From assembly GCF_000955955.1 (NCBI RefSeq), contig NZ_JYJG01000039.1:1-22671 (forward strand): DNA of 22,671 bases, written 5' to 3'. The DNA is from Lentzea aerocolonigenes. Its GTDB lineage: Bacteria; Actinomycetota; Actinomycetes; Mycobacteriales; Pseudonocardiaceae. The notes beneath the pieces were generated by a model. That model did no database searches. It saw only the letters and a program-made list of their open reading frames with translations, and had not been told where the DNA came from. This document shows, piece by piece, positions 7,570-14,324 of the stretch (within the stretch, counting starts at the first letter, position 1; each line of letters starts with the position of its first letter). A program made the position numbers and the translations under genes.

Positions 7570-8580
7570 TCAGGCCTCGGACTGCTCGTTGAGCTTGGTG
7601 CGCAGGCGTAGAACGGCGCGGGTGTGCAGCTGGCAGACCCTGGACTCGGTCACGCCGAGGACCTTGCCGATCTCGGCGAGGGTCAGGTTCTCGAAGTAGT
7701 AGAGGGTCACGACGACGCGGTCGCGCTCGGCCAGCTGGGCTATCGCGTCAGCGAGCTGGCGGCGGCTGTCCTGGTCGACGAGCGATGCCACCGGGTCTTC
7801 GGCGGCGTCGTCCGGCAGCGACTCCGCCAGGGAGGAGCCGCCCTTGTTCGGGGCGATCAGCTCGTCCAGGGCGACGACGCTGGTGAGCTGCAGCTGGCCG
7901 TACAGCTCGCGCAGCTCCGCCAGGCCGATCTTGAGCTCTGCGGCGAGCTCGCGGTCGGTGGGCGTGCGCTGCAACTTGGCGCCGAGGCGTTCCAGGGCGC
8001 GCTCGACGTCGCGGGCGCGGCTGCGGACCGAGCGCGGCACCCAGTCCTGGGAGCGGAGGTCGTCGAGGATCGCGCCGCGGATGCGCTGCATGGCGTAGGT
8101 CTCGAACTTGAGGCCGCGTTCCGGCTCGAACTTCTCGATCGCGTCGACCAGGCCGAAGATGCCGGACTGGATCAGGTCGGCCACGTCCACGTGGGCGGGC
8201 AGGCCGGTACCGACGCGACCGGCGACGTACTTGACCAGCGGCGCGTAGTGCAGCACCAGTCGGTCGCGCTGGCCCTGGTCGTGCGACTCGCCGTAGCTGC
8301 GCCACAGCGCGACGATGCCGGCCTCGACGTCGTCACCGGACCTGGCGTCCGCGCGCGTCACGGCAGCGGCCGGAACGGCCGCGGGCGTGCCGTTGACATG
8401 CGTATCCGCACCGGGCTCTGCAGTCTCCCCGGTGCTCGCCTCGGTGCGCGGCGCGCCGTTCTGACGGTGCCCGTTGCTCGCCTGCTTCGCAGCTGGTGCG
8501 GGCACCACGGGTTCAGGGGGCACGGTCGCCGTACGCGATCCTCCCCCTGCGGCGTCAGGAACGGGGGTGGGTTCGGTCAT
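7570..8580 (-). CDS. whiG: WhiG/FliA-family sigma factor
   Basis: The 336-residue protein has sigma region 2 at about 105-180 ([55 protein letters not shown]), region 3 at about 185-245 and region 4 at about 275-330 ([20 protein letters not shown], then [19 protein letters not shown]). These closely resemble Streptomyces WhiG, which directs early sporulation of aerial hyphae, and the related motility sigma FliA. The first 85 or so residues are Pro/Ala/Thr-rich and disordered, longer than I recall for WhiG. The ATG at 8580 has GAAGG six bases upstream and lies inside the end of xerC (26-base overlap); no later ATG fits. It could control sporulation or spore motility genes. Confidence 0.92.
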   Translation of the reverse strand: MTEPTPVPDAAGGGSRTATVPPEPVVPAPAAKQASNGHRQNGAPRTEASTGETAEPGADTHVNGTPAAVPAAAVTRADARSGDDVEAGIVALWRSYGESHDQGQRDRLVLHYAPLVKYVAGRVGTGLPAHVDVADLIQSGIFGLVDAIEKFEPERGLKFETYAMQRIRGAILDDLRSQDWVPRSVRSRARDVERALERLGAKLQRTPTDRELAAELKIGLAELRELYGQLQLTSVVALDELIAPNKGGSSLAESLPDDAAEDPVASLVDQDSRRQLADAIAQLAERDRVVVTLYYFENLTLAEIGKVLGVTESRVCQLHTRAVLRLRTKLNEQSEA

Positions 8581-9532
8581 GGATCGCCTTCAGCCGTTCG
8601 ACAGTGACGTGTGTGTAAAGCTGAGTCGTTGCGAGCGTAGCGTGACCAAGCAGTTCTTGGACGGTGCGCAGGTCCGCTCCTCCTTCCAGCAAATGGGTCG
8701 CAGCGGAGTGGCGCAACCCGTGCGGCCCGATGTCCGGCGCATCCGGTACCACGGCGACCACCTCGTGCACCAGCGTGCGAACGGCCCGCTGGTTCAGCCG
8801 GCCGCCGCGAGCGCCGAGGAACAGGGCCGGCGGCGAATCCGGTGCTACCAGGGCGTTTCGGCCTTCGTCCAGCCACCGCCGCAGCGCTCGCTCGGCCGGC
8901 ACGCCGAACGGCGTGCTGCGCTCGCGTCCACCTTTGCCCAGAACCCGAATCACCCTTAGGGAGTAGTCCACGTCGTCGAGATCAAGACCACAGAGTTCGG
9001 CCACGCGGATACCTGTGGCGTACAGCAACTCCACCACGGCCTGATCACGCAGCGCAACCGGATCGCCTTCGGAAGCGCCAGAGGATACGGCGCTCAACGC
9101 GTCCTTCGCCTGGTCTTCGCGCAACACGGACGGCAACGTCCGATGTGGTCGCGGCGCGGCGAGACGCGGCCCCGGATCCGCCGTCAAATGCCCAGCACGA
9201 TGCGCCCACGCGGTGAACGTGCGCGCCGCGGCAGCGCGTCGTGCGAGCGTGGTGCGGCTGGCACCGGCTGTGCGTTGTGCGGCAAGCCATGAGCGCAAGC
9301 TCGGCAGGTCGATGCGTGCGACATCGACCTGTTCAGGGTTATTCCCCGCGACATGTCCAAGCAGCGCCACCGAATCGCCGATGTACGCACGAACGGTGTG
9401 CGGCGACAGATCACGCTCCAAAGTCAGGTGCCGTTCGTACTGCCGCAACACGTCTGCGACGGACGCCGGCAGTTTTTCGCGCAGGCGAACGAGATCGACA
9501 CGGCGTGTCCGACCATGCGGCGGCGGGGACAT
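8555..9532 (-). CDS. xerC: Tyrosine recombinase XerC
   Basis: XerC resolves chromosome dimers at dif together with XerD. The 325-residue protein has an N-terminal core-binding SAM-like domain (about 25-115: [20 protein letters not shown]) and a catalytic domain with all expected residues: R176 (ATGIRVAEL), K200 (GKGGRER), H271 and R274 ([15 protein letters not shown]), H297 (LLGHATL) and nucleophile Y306 (LYTHV). The ATG at 9532 is the only reasonable start; the ribosome site is weak. Its 3' end overlaps whiG. Neighbouring dprA in many actinobacteria, it is here separated from dprA by two plus-strand genes. This is a housekeeping recombinase; no attachment site or phage gene is nearby. Confidence 0.95.
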   Translation of the reverse strand: MSPPPHGRTRRVDLVRLREKLPASVADVLRQYERHLTLERDLSPHTVRAYIGDSVALLGHVAGNNPEQVDVARIDLPSLRSWLAAQRTAGASRTTLARRAAAARTFTAWAHRAGHLTADPGPRLAAPRPHRTLPSVLREDQAKDALSAVSSGASEGDPVALRDQAVVELLYATGIRVAELCGLDLDDVDYSLRVIRVLGKGGRERSTPFGVPAERALRRWLDEGRNALVAPDSPPALFLGARGGRLNQRAVRTLVHEVVAVVPDAPDIGPHGLRHSAATHLLEGGADLRTVQELLGHATLATTQLYTHVTVERLKAIHDRTHPRS

Positions 9533-9593
9533 AGGCCAAGACGCTGCGCCAGTCGGGGCGTTTGGTCAAGTATCGCCACACCCTCGCGCCATT

Positions 9594-9607
9594 TGAGAGC
9601 GCTCTCA
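9594..9607. promoter_or_regulatory. 14-bp palindrome resembling a LacI-family operator
   Basis: TGAGAGCGCTCTCA is a perfect palindrome in the 157-base gap between divergent xerC and the small plus-strand gene. It has the central GCGC and flanks typical of LacI-family operators and differs at two positions from the actinobacterial CebR/CelR box TGGGAGCGCTCCCA. It lies 62 bases before the xerC start and 82 bases before the plus-strand ATG. No LacI-family regulator gene is in the window. Confidence 0.55.
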
Positions 9608-9689
9608 TGATCAGGAACACGATAACGTTTCAACTCCCTGTGACGACCAGGGGTTTGGTGGCACGCACAGATCACCTTTCGGAGTAGCG

Positions 9690-10214
9690 ATGGTAGCCAG
9701 CACCACCGTCCGAACAGCCGACGAGCTAGCCCGCCGAGTCGTGCGGAAGATCGCTCCCGAGGAGCTGCCTTCCTTCGACATCGTCGCCGCTCCCTACCTG
9801 GAGACCCCTGAACAGGCCGAACGCAGGCTGCGCCGGGCTTACGACGACCCACTGGGCTTCGGCTTGGGCGACATCGTCGCGATGGCGACGCCCGTGATCG
9901 CCCTCGTCTCGGGCAGCGTGATCACGGCGGTCTCCGACAGCGTCGGCAAGGCGGTGCGCGACGGAACGACCAGCGCCCTGCGCAGGACCTGGCGGAAAGT
10001 CCGCGGCAAGCCGGAAGAACCGCTGGCACTGCCGTCGACGGAGCTCACCACGTCCCAGCTGGCCGAAGTGCGCCAGATCGCCCTTGAGCGCGCGCTCTCG
10101 CTCGGCATGAAGCGGCAGAAGGCCGAGGCGCTCGCCGACGCCGTCGTCGCCGCCCTCGTGCTGCGCGACAACGACCTGGACACGGGCCGCGAGTCCGGTG
10201 GTGCCTCCAGATGA
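9690..10214 (+). CDS. Uncharacterised small helical protein upstream of the metalloprotease
   Basis: I do not recognise this 174-residue protein. It has an N-terminal acidic/helical region containing APEELPSFDIVAAPYLETPEQ (about 22-42), a hydrophobic stretch at about 62-80 (VAMATPVIALVSGSVITAV) that could be one membrane segment or an amphipathic helix, a basic patch (RRTWRKVRGK) and a C-terminal helical domain rich in Ala/Leu/Arg (about 120-162). The ATG at 9690 has GGAG six bases upstream. Its last bases overlap the start of the downstream membrane metalloprotease as ATGA, so the two products are probably made together and may act together, for example as a membrane partner, substrate or inhibitor. 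That pairing is inference only. Confidence 0.75.
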   Translation: MVASTTVRTADELARRVVRKIAPEELPSFDIVAAPYLETPEQAERRLRRAYDDPLGFGLGDIVAMATPVIALVSGSVITAVSDSVGKAVRDGTTSALRRTWRKVRGKPEEPLALPSTELTTSQLAEVRQIALERALSLGMKRQKAEALADAVVAALVLRDNDLDTGRESGGASR

Positions 10215-12229
10215 CGGAAGCGAAGACGCAGGTCAACCCCAGGGCCTTTCCGTCCGAGATGATCCTCCTGCTTCTCCTCCTCGCGGCGACGGTGCTGCTC
10301 AACGTCTTCTTCGTCGCGAACTGGTTGTCCGGCCTCGAAAGGGGCGGCGCCGGTGGCCTGCTGCAGAAACTGCAGATGCTGCTGGCGCCGGGCCTCGCCG
10401 TCTACGGCATCTACACGGCGATCCGCATCCGGCGATCCGTTCCTCTCGCCGAATCGGGCCTGCGCGACGCCGCCAACGCCGTCACGGACCTCGTCACGCA
10501 GGTCAACCCTTCGCGCCACGTGGACATCCGCCTCGGCAAACGCCTGGGCAGCCGTTCCTACGTCACCGGTGCGCCCCGCAAGCCGATCGTCGTGCTCGGC
10601 CCGGAAATCCTGGCGCTGCACTCGATGCCCGGCGAGCGCAAGGCGGTGTTCGACGCAGTGGTGCGCCATGAGCTCGCACACGTGCACGCAGGCGACCTGT
10701 GGTGGTACCAGCTGGCCAGCGTGCTGCGGTTCTCGAACCTCAGCACGGGTTTCTTCGCGCTGCTGGTGCTGTGGCTGAACGTCCAGTTCGACCGCGGTGA
10801 CGTCACCTCCTTCCTCGTGAGCACCTTCCGCCTGGTCGCGCTGACCCTTCTCACCGAACTGATCGCGCGCGCCTTCCTGCGTGCCCGCGAACACTCGGCT
10901 GACCTGCACGCCGCCGAGTACGGCGTGGAAGGCCTGCTGGCCGCCGTCCAGGTTCACGAAACCGCGCAGACGCGCTCCGTCATCCGCACCTGGTTGCGTC
11001 GCCACCCTGGCGCCGACGAACGCTCCCAGGCCCTGACGAACCCGATGCGCCTGCTGGCCTCACCCATCGGTCAGGCCTTCCTCGGCGCCGCCGCAGCGGG
11101 CGCCGCCTTCGTCACGTTGCAGGACCTCCTCCTCAGCGGCAGCACCGAGGACAAGGCGACCCCGGTCATCACCGGCGTGTTGATCGGCATTCCGCTCACC
11201 TTGTTCGCCGCCTTCTACCTGTGGCGCGGCGCCTGGCAGGAGGACCGCAACCGCTTGCGCCCGTTCCTGACCGCGGCCGCACTGCTGTCCGGCCTGGTGA
11301 TCGGCAGCCACCTGCCGCTCTACACCCGGATCTTCGACCAGGCCCCGATCGGCATCCCGATCGCGCCGTCCGTACTCCTTCCTCTCGCCCTCGGCGTGCT
11401 CGGCTTGTGCTGGTGGCTCGACGCGCTGAGCACCTCCTGGCGGCAGTCCGATCCCGGCGCTGCCCGAGTGCCCGCCTTCCTCCGGTTCGCGGTCCCGTCG
11501 GCCTGCGTGGCCGGCGGCTGGCTGTTCGCCGTCCTGTGGACGTGGTCGGCCCGCCTGCGCGGCGTCTACCTCGCCTGCCCGACGGAGGAAGCCAAGGCGG
11601 TGCCGATCTGCCAGTCCGCCACACCGCAGTCCGACGTCGCCCACAAGATGGCCGCCGACTTCGGCTTCACGTTCTGGTCGATCCTCACCGTCCTGGTGGT
11701 CGCGGCCACGCTCGCCGTCCCGCACCACCGCCGCACCCGAACGCTCCGGCCGGCGGCATTCGCCGTGGTGGCAGTGCTGATCGCGTTGACGGCGCTGTGG
11801 ACGACGCGTTCGACCACACCGCTGAACCGGGCACGCGCCGAGTTCCGCGTGGTCACGGGCTCGGCCGTGGCGTACGCCGACGACTGCTCCAAACCGTTGT
11901 CAGACAACGTGAAGTGCGCCGCCGACGGTAGCGAGAAGCTGACGCTGGCCCCACCGTCTCTATCCACAGCGGACATCGAAGACGCCACTGCCGAGAACAC
12001 CACCACGGGTTATGCCATTCGCATCGAGTTCACCTCCGAAGGCCGGCAACGCTGGGAAGAGCTGACTCGGGCGAACGTCGGCAAGCGCATCGCCTTCCTC
12101 GTCGACGACGAACTTCTCTCCGCGCCCGAGATCTCCCAGCCGCTGACCGGCGACTCGGCGCAGCTCCCGGGCCCGTTCACGACCCTCGACCAGGCCAGGA
12201 AGTTCGCGGACGCCATCCGCGGCACCTGA
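10211..12229 (+). CDS. Polytopic M48/M56-like zinc metalloprotease with SecD P1-head-like C-terminal domain
   Basis: This 672-residue membrane protein has two N-terminal hydrophobic segments (about 17-36, 53-71) and a gluzincin protease core with HELAH (153-157; zinc ligands H153 and H157, base E154). A downstream REHSAD (E227, D231) fits the third zinc ligand of M48-type enzymes. Further hydrophobic segments lie at about 177-192, 200-220, 286-304, 318-337, 352-368, 384-404, 428-446, 487-503 and 513-531. The last 130 residues (about 541-672) look like the SecDF P1 head domain: CAADG.EKL near 569-577, DIEDA, IEFTSEGRQRWEELT, NVGKRIAFLVDDELLSAPEI and PFTTLDQARKFADAIR. Topology would place this domain outside if the helix at 513-531 crosses outward. 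It overlaps the preceding small gene by four bases and ends tail to tail with dprA. Substrate unknown. Confidence 0.85.
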   Translation: MTEAKTQVNPRAFPSEMILLLLLLAATVLLNVFFVANWLSGLERGGAGGLLQKLQMLLAPGLAVYGIYTAIRIRRSVPLAESGLRDAANAVTDLVTQVNPSRHVDIRLGKRLGSRSYVTGAPRKPIVVLGPEILALHSMPGERKAVFDAVVRHELAHVHAGDLWWYQLASVLRFSNLSTGFFALLVLWLNVQFDRGDVTSFLVSTFRLVALTLLTELIARAFLRAREHSADLHAAEYGVEGLLAAVQVHETAQTRSVIRTWLRRHPGADERSQALTNPMRLLASPIGQAFLGAAAAGAAFVTLQDLLLSGSTEDKATPVITGVLIGIPLTLFAAFYLWRGAWQEDRNRLRPFLTAAALLSGLVIGSHLPLYTRIFDQAPIGIPIAPSVLLPLALGVLGLCWWLDALSTSWRQSDPGAARVPAFLRFAVPSACVAGGWLFAVLWTWSARLRGVYLACPTEEAKAVPICQSATPQSDVAHKMAADFGFTFWSILTVLVVAATLAVPHHRRTRTLRPAAFAVVAVLIALTALWTTRSTTPLNRARAEFRVVTGSAVAYADDCSKPLSDNVKCAADGSEKLTLAPPSLSTADIEDATAENTTTGYAIRIEFTSEGRQRWEELTRANVGKRIAFLVDDELLSAPEISQPLTGDSAQLPGPFTTLDQARKFADAIRGT

Positions 12230-13666
12230 TCACCTCACCTCCAGCTTCTGCCAGCCGCCGTCGAGCTGCCGCGCCAGACCGGCGAGCTCCAACTCGGGCA
12301 ACAACGCCCGAACCCGCTCCAACGGCACGCCTGACTCCACCGACACGACCTCGTCACCGACCGCGCACCGCTTGCCCAGCGCCTCGTACACCCGCATGGC
12401 TTCTCCTTGCGGCGCACCGAGTTCGCTCTCCTTCTCGGCGGGTTCGGTGGCGAGGTCGTCCCCGAACCGCCCCACCGACTCGATGATCTCGGCCACCGAA
12501 CAGACCGAATCGGCCTGCCGATCCCGCAACAACTCGTGACACCCGACCGAACTGGCCGACGTCACCGGCCCGGGCACCACCATCAAGGGCCGTCCCAATG
12601 CTTTCGTGATGGCAGCCGTGTTCTTGGCCCCACTGCGCCGCCCCGCCTCCACGACCACGGTGCCGCCACCGAGCGCGGCGATGAGCCGGTTGCGCGTGAG
12701 AAACCGATGCCGCGCGGGCGTGACCCCAGGCGGGTACTCGCTGACGATCAGCCCTTCCCGCGCGATCCTTCCGAGCAACCCCTGATGCCCAGCGGGATAA
12801 GCGAAGTCCACGCCGCACGCCAGCACCGCGACCGTCAGCCCACCGGCCGCCAGCGCACCCCGGTGAGCCGCGCCGTCAATCCCGTACGCGGCACCGGACA
12901 CGACAGTCACACCCGCCTCCGCCAACCCGTACGCGAACTCACCGGCCACATGCTCGCCATAGCCGCTGGCCGCCCGCGACCCGACGATCGCCACAGCCTT
13001 CTCCGCAGCCTCCGCGAGGTCGTGCGGCCCGCGCACCCACAACGCCAACGGCTCGCCCCCACACCGCTGCCCGGCCACATTTCCCAGCGCGACGAACGGC
13101 CATCGCGGCCACTCGTCGTCCTCGGGAATCAGCAAGCGCCCACCACGTTTGCCGATGAGCTCGAGGTCTTCGTGCACGCGCTCCTCGGTGCGCCGCGCCG
13201 AGGTCTGGCTCGCAACAGACGGCGAAACTTCGCCGGCCCGCACCATCTCCGCGGCATCGATCGGCCCGACCTCGGCGACCAGTGCCGCGAGCGCCGCCGG
13301 ATAGGGCTCGGCCACGCGGGAGAGGTAGGCCCTGGCCAGGCGAACAGCATCAGCCGGAGACGCGGCCGCTGGTGCTGTGGGTGGCGTGGTCCGCGGTTCG
13401 GTCGACGGCTCCACAGACGACGCAACTGGTGGCTCAGTCGGTGGTGCTGTCGGTGGTGCTGTCGGTGACGCCGTCGACGTAGTTGGTGGCGCAATTCGTG
13501 GCTGGGTCGGCCGCTCAGTCGACGACGTGGTCAGCGACGCCGTTGGTGGCGTGGTTGGTGGCTGGGTCGGAGACGCAGTTGGTGGTGCCGTTGGAGGTCG
13601 GGTCGGCGGAGCGCTCACCGGAACCACCACCAGGGGAGCCATCGGTGCCAGGGGGCGGGGAGCCAT
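12230..13666 (-). CDS. dprA: DNA-processing protein DprA with Pro/Thr-rich N-terminal extension
   Basis: DprA binds incoming single-stranded DNA and loads RecA during natural transformation; the gene is widespread even where competence is unknown. Counting from the ATG at 13666 (478 residues), a SAM-like domain lies at about 108-145 (VRLARAYLSRVAEP...), the Rossmann DprA core at about 222-385 (AVAIVGSRAASGYG, VVSGAAYGIDGAAHRGAL, LACGVDFAYPAGH, SEYPPGVTP..RFLTRNRLIA, VVVEAGRRSGAKNTAA, VPGPVTS..SVGCHELL) and a C-terminal winged helix at about 420-474. Residues 20-100 are a run of PPT/PTA/PTT repeats I do not expect in DprA. No ribosome site precedes 13666 or the other possible starts (ATG 13642; GTG 13630, 13627, 13618, 13414). 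No start codon lies just before the conserved part, so some extension must be translated. Its stop abuts the stop of the metalloprotease gene. Confidence 0.9.
   Translation of the reverse strand: MAPRPLAPMAPLVVVPVSAPPTRPPTAPPTASPTQPPTTPPTASLTTSSTERPTQPRIAPPTTSTASPTAPPTAPPTEPPVASSVEPSTEPRTTPPTAPAAASPADAVRLARAYLSRVAEPYPAALAALVAEVGPIDAAEMVRAGEVSPSVASQTSARRTEERVHEDLELIGKRGGRLLIPEDDEWPRWPFVALGNVAGQRCGGEPLALWVRGPHDLAEAAEKAVAIVGSRAASGYGEHVAGEFAYGLAEAGVTVVSGAAYGIDGAAHRGALAAGGLTVAVLACGVDFAYPAGHQGLLGRIAREGLIVSEYPPGVTPARHRFLTRNRLIAALGGGTVVVEAGRRSGAKNTAAITKALGRPLMVVPGPVTSASSVGCHELLRDRQADSVCSVAEIIESVGRFGDDLATEPAEKESELGAPQGEAMRVYEALGKRCAVGDEVVSVESGVPLERVRALLPELELAGLARQLDGGWQKLEVR
13377..13620. repeat. Short degenerate tandem repeats inside the dprA 5' part
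   Basis: The plus strand reads as repeated GGTGGYG/GGTGGCTGGGTCGG/GACGCYGTTGGTGG-type units; on the coding strand these give Pro-Pro-Thr motifs. Step sizes are multiples of three in most places, so the dprA frame is kept. The whole stretch encodes the low-complexity extension. Confidence 0.7.
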
Positions 13667-13779
13667 TGGCGGGGCGGGCTGGCACCGGAGGAGCGGTGGC
13701 GGACTGTGCAGGGCAGGTGGAGGAGGGCGGGCCCAGCGTATGCCGGGGTGGAGGCGGCTCGGGCGAGAAGGGTGGTCAT
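13615..13779 (-). CDS. Possible 54-residue ORF with a good ribosome site, overlapping the dprA 5' end
   Basis: An ATG at 13779 is preceded by AGGAG with a 7-base spacer, the best ribosome site in this gap. The reading frame runs 54 codons in a frame different from dprA and ends in a Trp-rich tail (WLPAPWHRWLPWWWFR), overlapping the proposed dprA start. It resembles no family I know. It could be a leader peptide that couples translation into dprA, the real dprA 5' end with a frameshift, or chance. Confidence 0.3.
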   Translation of the reverse strand: MTTLLARAASTPAYAGPALLHLPCTVRHRSSGASPPRQWLPAPWHRWLPWWWFR

Positions 13780-13808
13780 GGTTGGGCTCCTGTTCGAGAT
13801 TCGGGCGG

Positions 13809-13850
13809 TGGGCGGGCCGCTCGCTGGGGACTGGGCGAACGGCCCGCCCA
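13809..13850. repeat. Stem-loop 1 of the comM-dprA array
   Basis: TGGGCGGGCCG (13809-13819) pairs perfectly over 11 bp with CGGCCCGCCCA (13840-13850); the loop is 20 bases. Confidence 0.6.
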
Positions 13851-13853
13851 GGA

Positions 13854-13891
13854 GCCGGACGCGAGCCGAGGCAGGAGGCTCAGCGTCCGGC
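13854..13891. repeat. Stem-loop 2 of the comM-dprA array
   Basis: GCCGGACGC plus GAGCC (13854-13867) pairs with GGCTC and GCGTCCGGC (13877-13881 and 13883-13891), giving 14 bp with one bulged A (13882) and a 9-base loop. Confidence 0.6.
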
Positions 13892-14063
13892 GGCTCGGAA
13901 ACCTGCACCGAGGTGCGGCGGATCAGGGGTGACGCCACGGCGGGGACCCGTACATCAGTTGTGGGTTTGTGCCAGGGCTGAGGGCTGGATGGCGGGTCGC
14001 GGGTGGTCGCCCGGTTAGAGGGTGGGGCCAAATCAGGGGACAAATGCCGAGCCGGAGGTGGGT

Positions 14064-14100
14064 GCCGGGCGCGGAGTGGGAGTGGGGCTCCGCGCCCGGC
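14064..14100. repeat. Stem-loop 3 of the comM-dprA array
   Basis: GCCGGGCGCGGAG (14064-14076) pairs perfectly over 13 bp with CTCCGCGCCCGGC (14088-14100) around an 11-base G-rich loop. Confidence 0.65.
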
Positions 14101-14176
14101 GGCATTGGGGGATGGGCGGGCGTGGTGTCGGGGCGACGGCAGGTGCGCCTGACGCAGGTGGGTGGATTGGTTGGGT

Positions 14177-14215
14177 GAGCGGGTCGCCCGCTGGGGGTGT
14201 GCGGGCGACCCGCTC
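14177..14215 (-). terminator. Stem-loop 4, likely part of the comM terminator
   Basis: GAGCGGGTCGCCCGC (14177-14191) pairs perfectly over 15 bp with its complement (14201-14215); the loop is 9 bases. It lies about 110-150 bases beyond the comM stop. No U-tract is present. Confidence 0.6.
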
Positions 14216-14222
14216 GGCCGGG

Positions 14223-14262
14223 GCCGGTCGCGGAGCAGGGGCTCGATTGCTCCGCGACCGGC
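14223..14262 (-). terminator. Stem-loop 5, likely comM terminator
   Basis: GCCGGTCGCGGAGCA (14223-14237) pairs perfectly over 15 bp with its complement (14248-14262); the loop is 10 bases. It begins 62 bases beyond the comM stop and is the first large hairpin met by transcription. No U-tract is present. Confidence 0.65.
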
Positions 14263-14324
14263 TGTTCAAGGGGCCGGGCGGCCAGTGCCTGTCGTGGTCA
14301 GGGCGGCGGGCGCGGTGGGGTGGG

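Larger units (their letters stand above)
13667..14324. other. comM-dprA gap carrying an array of stem-loops
   Basis: In many actinobacteria comM and dprA are close; here 658 bases separate them. Apart from the 54-codon ORF at its dprA-proximal end I see no credible gene. The gap is G-rich on the plus strand and contains five long inverted repeats, listed separately. Confidence 0.6.

Noticed and set aside
7368..7592. Small plus-strand ORF before the whiG end, with an internal ATG at 7443
   Set aside because: The purine-rich site abuts the ATG too closely, the frame runs into whiG, and the product is Arg/Gly low complexity.
8555..9532. Phage or integrative-element integrase
   Set aside because: The sequence and location match housekeeping XerC next to whiG/dprA; no att repeats, tRNA or other mobile genes are present.
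11954..11972. Further DnaA-like box (CTATCCACA) inside the metalloprotease gene
   Set aside because: One mismatch to consensus, single copy, inside coding sequence.
13615..14043. 142-codon minus-strand ORF upstream of dprA
   Set aside because: Its upstream part crosses the stem-loops and has no ribosome site; only the internal ATG at 13779 is worth noting.
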